NCBI GenBank assembly: GCA_025451535.1
Contig: JANWKE010000164.1
Span: 1 to 41,645, forward strand
DNA: 41,645 nucleotides
Origin: Verrucomicrobiia bacterium
GTDB lineage: Bacteria; Verrucomicrobiota; Verrucomicrobiia; Limisphaerales; UBA11358
Direction: 5' to 3'
The position numbers were made by a program, and so were the translations under genes. Position 1 is the stretch's first letter; each line of letters opens with the position of its first letter. The notes under the pieces were generated by a model. It did no database searches, was not told the origin of the DNA, and saw only the letters and a program-made list of their open reading frames with translations. This document shows, one piece after another, positions 22,696-31,219 of this stretch.

Positions 22696-24073
22696 GTATC
22701 TGACCACAACCCAGTCCACGTGCCGGACCTGCCGACAGCTGATCCCGGCGCAGATTTTCGTGGAAGACGGCAGCGTCTGGCTGCAGAAAGCATGTCCCGA
22801 ACACGGCCGGCAAACGGCGCGGATTTATGGTGACGCGCCATCGTATTTGAAGTTGGGGCATTTCCACCGCCAGGCATCGATGCCGCTGTCCTTTGCTACA
22901 AAGGCGCTGGGCTGCCCGGATTCGTGCGGCCTCTGCCCACAGCACGAGCAACATGTCTGTCTGCCAATTCTCGAGATTACCGATCATTGCAACTGGGATT
23001 GTCCCATCTGCCTGGTCACCAATCCCGGCCGTCACCATTGGACTTGCGAGGAGGTTGCGCGCGTGCTCGACGGACTCATCCAGTCCGAAGGCCAGATTGA
23101 CGTGCTCAATCTTTCCGGGGGCGAACCGACGCTGAATCCCCATTTCCGGGAGATCGTGGAGGAATGCGTTTCGCGAAAGGAAATCCTGCGCGTAAGCGTT
23201 TCGACCAACGGCTCGGTGTTGGTTCGAAACCGGGAACTGGTCGAGTTTCTGGCGGAACGCCGTGTGATTGTCTCGCTCCAGTTCGACGGCCTGAGCGACG
23301 ACATCTACCAGGCCCTGCGCGGACGTCCGTTGCTCGAGGAGAAACGGCGGCTCATTGATTGGTTCGGCGATCTGGACTCGTCCATGTCGCTGACCGCCAC
23401 CGTGGCCAGCGGTGTCAACGACCACCAGTTGGGGGAGATTGCCGACCTGTTGTTTCAACACGACCACATCCTGAGCGTGATGTTCCAGCCCGCCGCTTAC
23501 GCCGGCGGCGCGGCCGGGCAACAACGGCCTGCCGGGGCGGTGACGATTCCTGATGTGATCGCGGCATTGAACGGCGCGGGGGGGGGTACGGTATCCGCCG
23601 ATGATTTCTCCCCGCTGCCCTGCAGCCACCCCGCCTGTTTCTCACTGGCTTTTTATTTGAGAGTGGAGAATAAGCGGCACGTGCCCATCAAGCAGATGGT
23701 CAATGCGGAGCGGTACCTGGATCTGATTCAGAACCGCGCCCTTTTCGGCACGGACGTGGAAAGTTTCAATGCCGTCACGGACGCCGTGTATGAACTATGG
23801 TCCGGCCCGGCAGCCTTGTCGCCCGATTCCCAAAAAACTCTCCGGGCCATCCGGCAACTGCTGGCTGCCGTAACGGCCGACGGCGGCTACTCTCCCCACC
23901 AGGCACTGACCGTCGCCGAACGGTCAGTAAAGTCCATTTTTATCCACCAGTTTATGGACCCGGAGACCTTCGATTTGTCACGGGCTCGCAAGTGCTGCCA
24001 GGTTTATCCCCAACTCGACGGCCGGCTGGTCCCGGTTTGCGTTCACAACTGCCTCAAACGCAATTTATCATGA
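22688..24073 (+). CDS. Radical SAM protein 2, Tes/MJ0619-like architecture
   Basis: 461 aa, second paralog. The N-terminal ribbon has C12/C15 ('CRTC') and C36 with H39 ('CPEHG') instead of the four-Cys set of paralog 1. The auxiliary Cys group is C76, C80, C83 and C91 with H86 ('GCPDSCGLC'). The SAM-cluster motif is C101-x3-C105-x2-C108 ('CNWDCPIC'), with 'NLSGGEPTLNP' and 'VSLQFDGLSDDIYQALRG'. The CPEHG form of the ribbon and 'LQFDG' are especially close to archaeal Tes-like proteins. It overlaps the acyltransferase by 8 bp and its stop codon overlaps the next ATG (ATGA), so it is firmly part of the operon. Substrate unknown. Confidence 0.88.
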   Translation: MSEYLTTTQSTCRTCRQLIPAQIFVEDGSVWLQKACPEHGRQTARIYGDAPSYLKLGHFHRQASMPLSFATKALGCPDSCGLCPQHEQHVCLPILEITDHCNWDCPICLVTNPGRHHWTCEEVARVLDGLIQSEGQIDVLNLSGGEPTLNPHFREIVEECVSRKEILRVSVSTNGSVLVRNRELVEFLAERRVIVSLQFDGLSDDIYQALRGRPLLEEKRRLIDWFGDLDSSMSLTATVASGVNDHQLGEIADLLFQHDHILSVMFQPAAYAGGAAGQQRPAGAVTIPDVIAALNGAGGGTVSADDFSPLPCSHPACFSLAFYLRVENKRHVPIKQMVNAERYLDLIQNRALFGTDVESFNAVTDAVYELWSGPAALSPDSQKTLRAIRQLLAAVTADGGYSPHQALTVAERSVKSIFIHQFMDPETFDLSRARKCCQVYPQLDGRLVPVCVHNCLKRNLS

Positions 24074-25080
24074 AAACGAACCAACAAAAATCGGCTGTTC
24101 GGCTTGGTGGCAGCGTCCTCGCGGCTGGGCTGTTGCCGCTGCTGCTTTACCGGCTCCTGCTCGGGCATGTGCCGGCCTGGACCACGTTGCTGAATGGGCA
24201 GGTCGCGGTGTTTCGCGAAACGAGCTGGTTTGAACAATGGCTGGTAATCGTCACAGCCTTCGGCATCAAGCCGGCTTACACGTTATTATCGCTGGTTGTG
24301 ATCGTCTGGTTGTGGCGGCAACGGGGCCCGGACCTCGTGGCGTTGCGGTGGGGCTTGATTGCCTTCTGGCTGGGCGAAAATGCGTGTGCGGTCAACTACA
24401 TGATCTTTCACGGATATTCCAATCCCTGGGAATACCTGCACAACCTCGGCATGGCGGTGTGTTTCTCCTTTGCCACCTACGCGCTCCTGGAAGGCGTGGA
24501 TCGGCGGCTGATCAAATACAGCTCCGCCCGGGACCGGTGTGCGGCCTTGAGTCTGTGTCGCGCCTGTATCAAGCACGATCCGACTGTGCCCTGTGGCCTG
24601 CGGCGGGTGTTTACCCTGCTCCTGCCCGCAACTCTCGTGGTGGCGGCCATGCCGTTGTCCGCGGACCTGAAAACCACCGCCTATGACACCGTCATCCTGG
24701 GCAGCAACGTGCATTATTCGGAAACTCTGGCCGACCAGTTGTTTGAAATCCGTTATTGTCCGTACCTGGCCGTGTTGTTATTGACCGCCTCATGGCTGGT
24801 GCTGCTGTTCAAGCGCGAAGAGCCGGTACCCGTGGCCAAGGCCCTGTTCGCGGCGGGCATGGGCCCGGTGGGTTTTGGCTTCATGCGGCTGTTCCTGGCC
24901 GCGGCCTATCGTGATGACCCCGTGTGGTTCAATGCCTGGGAGGAAATCACGGAACTGCTCTTTGTCGCCGCCGTGGCGTTCATTCTCCTCGTATTCCGGC
25001 ATTCCCTGTTTGTAAAAGAACCACCCGCTCCAATGGACCCGGCGGGCGCACCCGTCCAGACCTGGCCAACAACAATGTGA
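24070..25080 (+). CDS. Polytopic membrane protein with a cytosolic/loop Cys cluster
   Basis: 336 aa, about seven to eight hydrophobic segments (for example 'GGSVLAAGLLPLLLYRLLLG', 'LVIVTAFGIKPAYTLLSLVV', 'LFAAGMGPVGFGFMRLFLAA', 'ELLFVAAVAFILLVFRHSLF'). The loop around residues 150-180 holds C157, C163, C166 and C175 ('CAALSLCRAC', then 'VPCG'), which could bind a metal or Fe-S cluster. Two conserved-looking acid/aromatic segments, 'IFHGYSNPWEYLHNLGM' and 'YCPYLAVLLL', suggest a substrate site at the membrane. It lies between radical SAM 2 and 3 with overlapping or 7-bp junctions, so electron supply, substrate presentation or export for these enzymes is plausible. I do not recognise the family. 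Confidence 0.75.
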   Translation: MKTNQQKSAVRLGGSVLAAGLLPLLLYRLLLGHVPAWTTLLNGQVAVFRETSWFEQWLVIVTAFGIKPAYTLLSLVVIVWLWRQRGPDLVALRWGLIAFWLGENACAVNYMIFHGYSNPWEYLHNLGMAVCFSFATYALLEGVDRRLIKYSSARDRCAALSLCRACIKHDPTVPCGLRRVFTLLLPATLVVAAMPLSADLKTTAYDTVILGSNVHYSETLADQLFEIRYCPYLAVLLLTASWLVLLFKREEPVPVAKALFAAGMGPVGFGFMRLFLAAAYRDDPVWFNAWEEITELLFVAAVAFILLVFRHSLFVKEPPAPMDPAGAPVQTWPTTM

Positions 25081-25087
25081 GGCAAGT

Positions 25088-26503
25088 ATGATTCTAACCA
25101 CCACCACTTCCGCCAAACGCCGGTATTACGATACCACCACGCTATGCCCGTTCTGTTCCCGGCTGCTGCCGGGTGAGGTCTTCGGGCGCGACCAGGGCGT
25201 CTATTTGGCCCGGGAATGCCCGGAGCATGGCCGCATCGAGGGTCTGGTCTGCTCCGACAGCAAATGGTTTGAAGGGCTGAAACGATTCGATGTTACACCC
25301 ATCAAGCCGGCGCATCCGCAACGTCCGGTCAATCAGGGCTGTCCGCTGGATTGCGGCCTCTGCACCGCACACCGGCAGGTGGCCGGCACCGTCGCCATCG
25401 AAATCTCCAACCGATGCAACGCCAACTGCCCGGTCTGCCTCGGCGACAATCGCGGCACTTTCGAGATGACCGTCGCGGAAATTGGTGAATTGGTGGAAGG
25501 CGCCATCCGGAACCAGGGCCGGATTGGCGTGCTCACGCTTTCCGGAGGCGAACCCACGATTCACCCGCAGTTCTTCGACATTCTGACCATGCTGGACCGG
25601 CCGGAAATCGGGCGCATCAATCTTAATTCCAACGGCCTGCGCATGGTCCAGGATTCAAAGTTTGTGGACCGGTTGCGACAGCATCCCAAGGTCTATGTCT
25701 CCCTGCACTTTGACGGACGAAACGCGGAACAAATCCGGGGCAACAAACCGCAATTGCAGGAACAGGCCTTGAACCGGCTGTGTGCCGCGGGCATCGGGGT
25801 CGTTCCCCTGATTCTCGGTGTGCGCGACATCAATGACCAAGAACTGGGAACCCTGGTCCCGGCGCTGTTGCAGCGCTCGAAGGCGATCAAGACCGTGATC
25901 GTCTCGTTGATGGCGTACATGGGAGCCAACGGAGGCCGCTTCAATCCGGAACCACTCCGGCGGCTCACCATCCCGGACGCCATTGACAGCATCGCCGCAG
26001 GTTCCGGGGCGGCCATTCATCGGGAGGATTTCATTCCGGTACCGATGCCCAATCCCATCTGCGCCGCAATCGGTTATTTCTTTGTGGATGCCGAAGGCAT
26101 CATCCCGATGATCCGGGCGGCGGGCGTGGACCAGACCGTCGCGTGCATCCAGAACCAGCATTTTGCCCAGGCCAACGAAAAAATGGAGGCGTTCTTCCGG
26201 GAAATGATCAACAACATCTACGCCAATCCCCGGAAATTTCCTGGCGCCGACCGGACATTGCGTCGCCTGAAAACATTTGTGGCGCGGCTTTTTTCCGGCG
26301 ACCGGCGGTCCGCGGCGGAACGGCAGGCCATCGCCGAGGAAAGCATCAAGACGGTGTTCATCATGCAATTCATGGACAGCTGGACATTCGACACCCAACG
26401 CCTGTCCAAATGCAGTTGCCAGCATCTGCTGCCCGGCAACCGGCTGGTACCCAGTTGTGGTTACTATGCCTTCCATCGCCAGCGGGACGCGCGCTTTGCT
26501 TGA
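25088..26503 (+). CDS. Radical SAM protein 3, Tes/MJ0619-like architecture
   Basis: 471 aa, third paralog. The ribbon has C20/C23 ('CPFC') and C44 with H47 ('CPEHG'); the auxiliary group is C85, C89 and C92 with H95 ('GCPLDCGLC'); the SAM cluster is C110-x3-C114-x2-C117 ('CNANCPVC'). 'TLSGGEPTIHP' binds SAM, and 'VYVSLHFDGRNAEQIRG' matches the LQFDG region of paralog 2. Late motifs are 'VPMPNPICAAIGYFFVD' and 'VPSCGYYAFHRQRDARF', the same C-terminal signature as paralog 1. Starts 7 bp after the membrane gene. Retention of all Cys motifs in three diverged copies suggests three distinct chemical steps rather than redundancy (inference). Confidence 0.88.
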   Translation: MILTTTTSAKRRYYDTTTLCPFCSRLLPGEVFGRDQGVYLARECPEHGRIEGLVCSDSKWFEGLKRFDVTPIKPAHPQRPVNQGCPLDCGLCTAHRQVAGTVAIEISNRCNANCPVCLGDNRGTFEMTVAEIGELVEGAIRNQGRIGVLTLSGGEPTIHPQFFDILTMLDRPEIGRINLNSNGLRMVQDSKFVDRLRQHPKVYVSLHFDGRNAEQIRGNKPQLQEQALNRLCAAGIGVVPLILGVRDINDQELGTLVPALLQRSKAIKTVIVSLMAYMGANGGRFNPEPLRRLTIPDAIDSIAAGSGAAIHREDFIPVPMPNPICAAIGYFFVDAEGIIPMIRAAGVDQTVACIQNQHFAQANEKMEAFFREMINNIYANPRKFPGADRTLRRLKTFVARLFSGDRRSAAERQAIAEESIKTVFIMQFMDSWTFDTQRLSKCSCQHLLPGNRLVPSCGYYAFHRQRDARFA

Positions 26504-26575
26504 TTTCGAATCCCGAATTGTCTTGATTTTATTTTGCCCGTTGCGACTGTTGCTTAAACGGCCCGCAATTTTGCC

Positions 26576-27022
26576 ATGAAGAAACTTTGTGATCTTTATG
26601 TCGCCAAAGCAGGACTCATCGGGGCGCTGTATTGTATCGTTCCCACCTTGATAGGTTTTGCCATAATGTTTTGTGTGATGCCATTCCGGCAGGTTTACCT
26701 CTATCGCCTGGCTATTGTGATGCTTGTCGGGGCGCCGGTGGCGGCCTGGTTAAACCGCTTTGGGCTCTCTCTGTGGATAATCAAGCATACCTCACCCAAG
26801 GGCCCGGCCACCGTCCTGGACGGGGCGTTGATCGGATGGTTTCTGGGGATGGGCATGTCCGTGATTCCCGCGTTCGTCCATTTCATCGCCTCGAACGGCA
26901 TGGATGGGACCAAAACCATCGTTATCACCATCTGGTTCCTTGCCGGCGGCGCGGGAGCGATCATCGGTAGCGTACTCGGCCTGGTCGGGGCGAAATATCT
27001 GGACCGCCAATCCGGCGCCTGA
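26576..27022 (+). CDS. Small polytopic membrane protein, end of the locus
   Basis: Function unknown; 148 aa with about four transmembrane helices ('LIGALYCIVPTLIGFAIMFC', 'LAIVMLVGAPVAAWLNRFGL', 'VLDGALIGWFLGMGMSVIPA', 'VITIWFLAGGAGAIIGSVLG'). It follows radical SAM 3 after 72 bp on the same strand and may be the last gene of that transcript or a separate one. It has the Gly-rich helix style of small accessory membrane proteins; no catalytic motif is evident. It ends convergently with the DUF1571 gene, 114 bp away. Confidence 0.65.
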   Translation: MKKLCDLYVAKAGLIGALYCIVPTLIGFAIMFCVMPFRQVYLYRLAIVMLVGAPVAAWLNRFGLSLWIIKHTSPKGPATVLDGALIGWFLGMGMSVIPAFVHFIASNGMDGTKTIVITIWFLAGGAGAIIGSVLGLVGAKYLDRQSGA

Positions 27023-27136
27023 TCTGACCGGATCTTCCAGCTTTGGATTGCACCAACGAGGTTCCGAGTTCGCAGTGACATCTCACTCCATTCGTATCCT
27101 CTCGAACTTTTCAACCATTACACCGACCAGCCACTT

Positions 27137-27985
27137 TCAGAAATGATACCCGGGGTTCTTCGGGTCGAAGTCTTTGTCGCTCAAGCCAGGGTTAAGGCTC
27201 AGGTGTTCGTATCCGTAGGACTCGACGAGTTGGTCTTGCCAATTGAAGATCCGGGTCTTGATCGGCATCCTGGTTTCGACATCCAGGTTCACAATGCACC
27301 GATAGCAATAATAACCCTTCGAAGGATCCTTTGGCAAAATACCTTCCAACTCTCGCGTTTTCCTTCCATAAACCGTTTGCTCGCCGTGATCGGTGGAAGT
27401 GAGTTCGCCCGCACGCAGGCCCCTCCGAAGATTCGAGCCAATTATCTTTACCAGACTCTCCAGCCCGGCTTCCGTGACGGGGTGGCGGGAATCTTTCATC
27501 GCCAGCCCCCCGGTCGGATCCAGGTTGACCGTTATAAGTCCGGCGAAGCCCGTGCCATGAGCCCGGACTTTGTTATTGTTGGCGCCCTCGACGTATAGCG
27601 ACTCCTGGCCTTTAAAAGGGCCGATCCACTTCATGTAAACCTTGAATGGCCGCTTGAATTTGAGAAGCGTTATCTGTTCCGGAACCAGCTTGCCATCGAC
27701 CCGTTCGATACGGTGAAAAACCGCCGTATAGTTGTCAAGTTTGGCCAGCGCCGCTTCAGTTTCCTGGAGCTGTTTTTCGAGGTCGGTGCCGTTCTGGGCG
27801 CGCGCGTTGTTTTGGGCAAGCAGGATGGACAGCAAGGTGAACCAGGCCAAAAAAATTCCTGTCGCGCGACGCAGGTGATACGAAAGCGAATCCGGTTCCC
27901 AACCGCTGGAAAACTGAGCCGCGTTGTCCCGCGGGTTTATTGAGGTCGGCCAGGTGAGGGAAGATTGGCTTTCGCTCGCACACAT
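27137..27985 (-). CDS. DUF1571 exported protein
   Basis: 282 aa, encoded opposite to its neighbours. The N-terminal 40 residues are polar, then 'ATGIFLAWFTLLSILLAQNN' forms a signal-anchor; the annotated start at 27985 may be too far upstream. The mature part matches DUF1571: 'LDNYTAVFHRIERVDGKLVP', 'PFKVYMKWIGPFKGQESLYV' and 'IVNLDVETRMPIKTRIFNW'. The fold is thought to resemble LolA/LolB-type lipoprotein carriers (half beta-barrel binding a hydrophobic ligand), so a periplasmic lipid or lipoprotein role is plausible. Its position between the lipid-like locus and lptF is suggestive, but it is transcribed separately. Confidence 0.8.
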   Translation of the reverse strand: MCASESQSSLTWPTSINPRDNAAQFSSGWEPDSLSYHLRRATGIFLAWFTLLSILLAQNNARAQNGTDLEKQLQETEAALAKLDNYTAVFHRIERVDGKLVPEQITLLKFKRPFKVYMKWIGPFKGQESLYVEGANNNKVRAHGTGFAGLITVNLDPTGGLAMKDSRHPVTEAGLESLVKIIGSNLRRGLRAGELTSTDHGEQTVYGRKTRELEGILPKDPSKGYYCYRCIVNLDVETRMPIKTRIFNWQDQLVESYGYEHLSLNPGLSDKDFDPKNPGYHF

Positions 27986-28230
27986 CGTGACTCACGCTGC
28001 CAGATGGGGAATGGAATACCAAGCGGCAAATTCGCCGGCTTTTGCTTCCGCCGGATGAAGCGAAAATTTCACAGGGGACTCTGGAGCTTTACCAGCCATG
28101 GTATCACGCGGCCTCGTCCATGCATGAGGCAACGGCCGGCTGAAAATCTTTGACGTAGTCAAGGCCGGCCGGAATTATGACCGGCAGGCCAGACTTGCTC
28201 ACTTCCCTGCGTGCTGCTTACCCTGCCTTG

Positions 28231-29340
28231 ATGCGGTTGCTCGACCGATATTTTTTACGCGAATTGCTCGCACCATTGGTGTATTGCCTTGGCGGCTTCG
28301 TGGTGTTCTGGATTTCCTTCAGTCTGTTCACGCGTCTGGACGATTTGCAGGAAGCCAAACTGCACCTGCGGGATGTCATTGAGCTGTGCGTCGCGTGGAC
28401 GCCGGAATGTCTGGTGACCGTGCTGCCGATCGCGCTCCTGCTGGCCTTGCTCTACGCGCTCACCCACCACGCACGGTATAATGAAATCACTGCCCTGCGC
28501 GCGGCGGGCGTGAGCTTGTGGCGATTGTGCCTGCCGTATTTCCTCGTAGGATTCGTTGCCAGTGTCGCGTTGTTTGCGTTGAATGAAATTTGCGTGCCCA
28601 GGAGCACGGGGTGGGCCGAGCGCATTTTGAATCGTTATGTTCACAAGTCGGACGATGCGCCCAATCAATTCCACGGTTTCGCCGACGCCCGGGCCAGCCG
28701 CATCTGGATTTTCAATGAATATCGTCCCCAAACGGCCGAAATGTCCGGCTCGATCGTGGTCAATTGGACCTTGCCGAATGGCTCCATCCGGAAGTTGTAC
28801 GCCGATCGGGCAGTTTACTCGAAGCCCGGCTGGACATTTTTTAACGTGAAGGAATTCGAGCAGGCCAGTGAAACCGCCCCGGTGGTTCCCTTTCTGCAAA
28901 CCAATGAACTGGCCATGCCGGACTTTGCAGAAACACCGGCGGTCATCGAGAACGAGATCAAAATGAATGAATATCAGAGCCTGCACTCGCGTAAACTCAA
29001 CATTCCGCTTTCGATCCTGTGGGAATATCTGCGTCGGCATCCAAATTTGCCGCCCGCTGAAGCCGGCCAATTGTTGACAAAACTATACGGGCGGCTGGCA
29101 GCGCCGTGGACATGTTTGGTAGTGGTGCTCATCGCCATTCCCTTTGGCGTGGCATCCGGCCGGCGCAACCTCTTTGTCGGCGTGGCGGGCAGCGTTTTCA
29201 TCTGCTTCACTTTCTTTGTGCTCCAGCAAGTCGGGCTGGCAATGGGACAAGGCGGCCAATTACCCGCGTGGTTGGCGGCCTGGCTGCCGAACATGTTTTT
29301 TGCCGTGAGCGGGCTGCTTCTGATGGCGCGGGTGAGGTGA
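28231..29340 (+). CDS. lptF: LptF/LptG-family lipopolysaccharide export permease
   Basis: Inner-membrane subunit of the Lpt machine that extracts LPS for transport to the outer membrane. The ATG at 28231 gives 369 aa starting 'MRLLDRYFLRELLAPLVYCL', the standard family N-terminus. An upstream in-frame ATG at 28178 adds a non-family peptide. Three N-terminal helices ('FVVFWISFSLFTRL', 'LVTVLPIALLLALLYALTHH', 'CLPYFLVGFVASVALFALNE') precede a periplasmic beta-jellyroll domain (about residues 105-270), and three helices close the protein ('LVVVLIAIPFGVASGRRNLF'). Whether it is LptF or LptG cannot be settled here, and no partner is adjacent. It implies a Gram-negative envelope. A relic of its 5' end is at 9837-9942. 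Confidence 0.92.
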   Translation: MRLLDRYFLRELLAPLVYCLGGFVVFWISFSLFTRLDDLQEAKLHLRDVIELCVAWTPECLVTVLPIALLLALLYALTHHARYNEITALRAAGVSLWRLCLPYFLVGFVASVALFALNEICVPRSTGWAERILNRYVHKSDDAPNQFHGFADARASRIWIFNEYRPQTAEMSGSIVVNWTLPNGSIRKLYADRAVYSKPGWTFFNVKEFEQASETAPVVPFLQTNELAMPDFAETPAVIENEIKMNEYQSLHSRKLNIPLSILWEYLRRHPNLPPAEAGQLLTKLYGRLAAPWTCLVVVLIAIPFGVASGRRNLFVGVAGSVFICFTFFVLQQVGLAMGQGGQLPAWLAAWLPNMFFAVSGLLLMARVR

Positions 29341-29352
29341 ACTGATTACCGC

Positions 29353-31083
29353 GTGAACGATGAATTAACAACATTGAGGTTGCGCTGCGAGCGGCTGCAG
29401 TTGCTTTACCAGGTGAGCAATGTCATCCACTCGACGCTGGATTCGCAGGAAGCGCTGCAATTGATCGTGAGCGAAGCCGTACGCCTCATGCGCGCATCCA
29501 GCGGCTCCGTGGTACTGGTCAATCCCACTTCGAACTTTCTGGAAATTCATGCCGCGCAAGGGCTGCCGGCCAGTGCCAGGCGGCTGCAGTTGCGGCCGGG
29601 TGAGGGCATCACCGGCTGGGTTGCGCGCCAGGGCAAGCCTGCCCGCGTCGGCGACGTGAAACAGGATGTGCGTTACGTTGCGGCCCGCTCCGGTGTGCGC
29701 TCGGAACTGGCGGTGCCACTGGAGGTAAATGGCGAAACGCGCGGCGTGCTGAACGTGGATTCGGACCGCGGGGACGCCTTCAGCGAGGACGATCAGGTAC
29801 TGCTACAGGAACTGGCGGTGCAGGCAGCCAAGGTGATTCAAAACACCTGGCTTTACGAACAATTGCGCCTGAAAGCGCGTTTATTTGAATCGCTCGCCAG
29901 TGTAAGCCGCACCATCAATTCCACGTTAAACCTCGACGAGGCGTTGCGGGTCATCACGCGCGAAGCGTGCGTGCTCATGCGGGCGCGTATGTGTTCGTTG
30001 ATGATGCTTGATGAAAGCGGTGACTGGCTAGATTTGCGCGCAAGCTATGGCGCGGGTAAGGCCTATCTCAAAAAGCCGCGGTTAAGCGTTGAAGAGAGCG
30101 TTCTTGGTGTCGTCGTACGCCGCAAGAAACCGCTGCAATTGGAAAACGTCCAGACCTCGAGCCGTTATCAAAACGTCGAGGTCGCGCGGCGCGAGGGATT
30201 GATGTCGCTGCTGAGCGTGCCGTTGCTGTTCGCCGGCCACGCCATCGGCACGTTGAGTGTTTATACCAGCCGGCCCTATAGCTTCTCCAACGAGGAAATC
30301 CGCATCCTGGGCGCACTGGCGGAATTGTCCGGCATCGCCATCGAAAAAGCGCGGCTTTACGAGCGCCTCGTGGACGTGGAGGAGCAATTGCGACAAAACG
30401 AAAAATTGTCCGCGCTGGGTTTGCTCGCGGCCGAAGTCGCGCATGAAATTCGCAATCCGCTTACGGTGATGAAGATGCTTTACCACTCGCTGAATCTAAG
30501 GTTTCCGGACCGTGACCCGCGCGCGAAAGACGCCCGGCTGATTGATGCGAAAATCGAGCACTTGAACAAAATCGTGGAGCGGATTCTGGCCTTTGCCCGC
30601 ACCACCGAACCGCAACTGGCACCGGTGAATTTGAACGAATTGATTGACGAACTCGGCCTGCTCGTGCGTCATAAACTGGCAAACCAGAATGTCAAACTGG
30701 TTCGCACTTTGGCGCCGGAATTACCAATGGTCATGGGTGATGCACCGCAACTGGAACAGGCCTTTTTGAATTTGATTCTCAATGCCGCCGAAGCGATGCC
30801 GGAGGGCGGCTCACTCACAATAAAATCGCGGACGCTCCGTTCCCCGCGCACGAGTGAAAAGCCGACACACGTTTCGGTGGAATTCAAAGACACCGGGAAG
30901 GGCATGAGCGAAGAATTGCAGAAACGCGCCTTCACCGCGGTGCTCAACACGACGAAAGCCAAGGGAACGGGGCTTGGCTTGGCCATCGTTAGCCGCATTA
31001 TCGAAACACACCGCGGCGGCATTCGCCTCAAATCCCGCCTCAAACGGGGTACGAGCATCATTCTCACCCTGCCGGTCAGGTAA
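29353..31083 (+). CDS. GAF-GAF sensor histidine kinase
   Basis: Cytosolic two-component kinase, 576 aa, starting at GTG 29353 only 12 bp after lptF. Two GAF sensor domains (about residues 15-165, '[20 protein letters not shown]'; and about 180-335, '[20 protein letters not shown]') are followed by the H-box with His364 ('[17 protein letters not shown]'). The ATPase has N-box '[15 protein letters not shown]', G1 '[11 protein letters not shown]' and G2 '[10 protein letters not shown]'. It has no transmembrane segment and no receiver domain. No response regulator gene is adjacent, so the partner is elsewhere. GAF ligands cannot be predicted. Its close spacing suggests co-transcription with lptF. 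Confidence 0.94.
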   Translation: MNDELTTLRLRCERLQLLYQVSNVIHSTLDSQEALQLIVSEAVRLMRASSGSVVLVNPTSNFLEIHAAQGLPASARRLQLRPGEGITGWVARQGKPARVGDVKQDVRYVAARSGVRSELAVPLEVNGETRGVLNVDSDRGDAFSEDDQVLLQELAVQAAKVIQNTWLYEQLRLKARLFESLASVSRTINSTLNLDEALRVITREACVLMRARMCSLMMLDESGDWLDLRASYGAGKAYLKKPRLSVEESVLGVVVRRKKPLQLENVQTSSRYQNVEVARREGLMSLLSVPLLFAGHAIGTLSVYTSRPYSFSNEEIRILGALAELSGIAIEKARLYERLVDVEEQLRQNEKLSALGLLAAEVAHEIRNPLTVMKMLYHSLNLRFPDRDPRAKDARLIDAKIEHLNKIVERILAFARTTEPQLAPVNLNELIDELGLLVRHKLANQNVKLVRTLAPELPMVMGDAPQLEQAFLNLILNAAEAMPEGGSLTIKSRTLRSPRTSEKPTHVSVEFKDTGKGMSEELQKRAFTAVLNTTKAKGTGLGLAIVSRIIETHRGGIRLKSRLKRGTSIILTLPVR

Positions 31084-31219
31084 ACTTTACCGGAATCATC
31101 CTTCATCGCTGAAGGTTCGTAGTGGATCCGCGCTTTTCCCTTTCGGGCGGAAATCCTTCGCGCAATTTTCTTGCAACCAACCGTCATCAAATTTATTCAC
31201 TCACATTGAAACAAATTTT

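Noticed and set aside
13929-26503. Assignment as a ladderane or classical aryl-polyene cluster
   Set aside because: No phytoene-desaturase-like gene (ladderane) and no aryl-CoA ligase, ammonia lyase or dialkylresorcinol genes (aryl polyene) are present, so the product class is left open.
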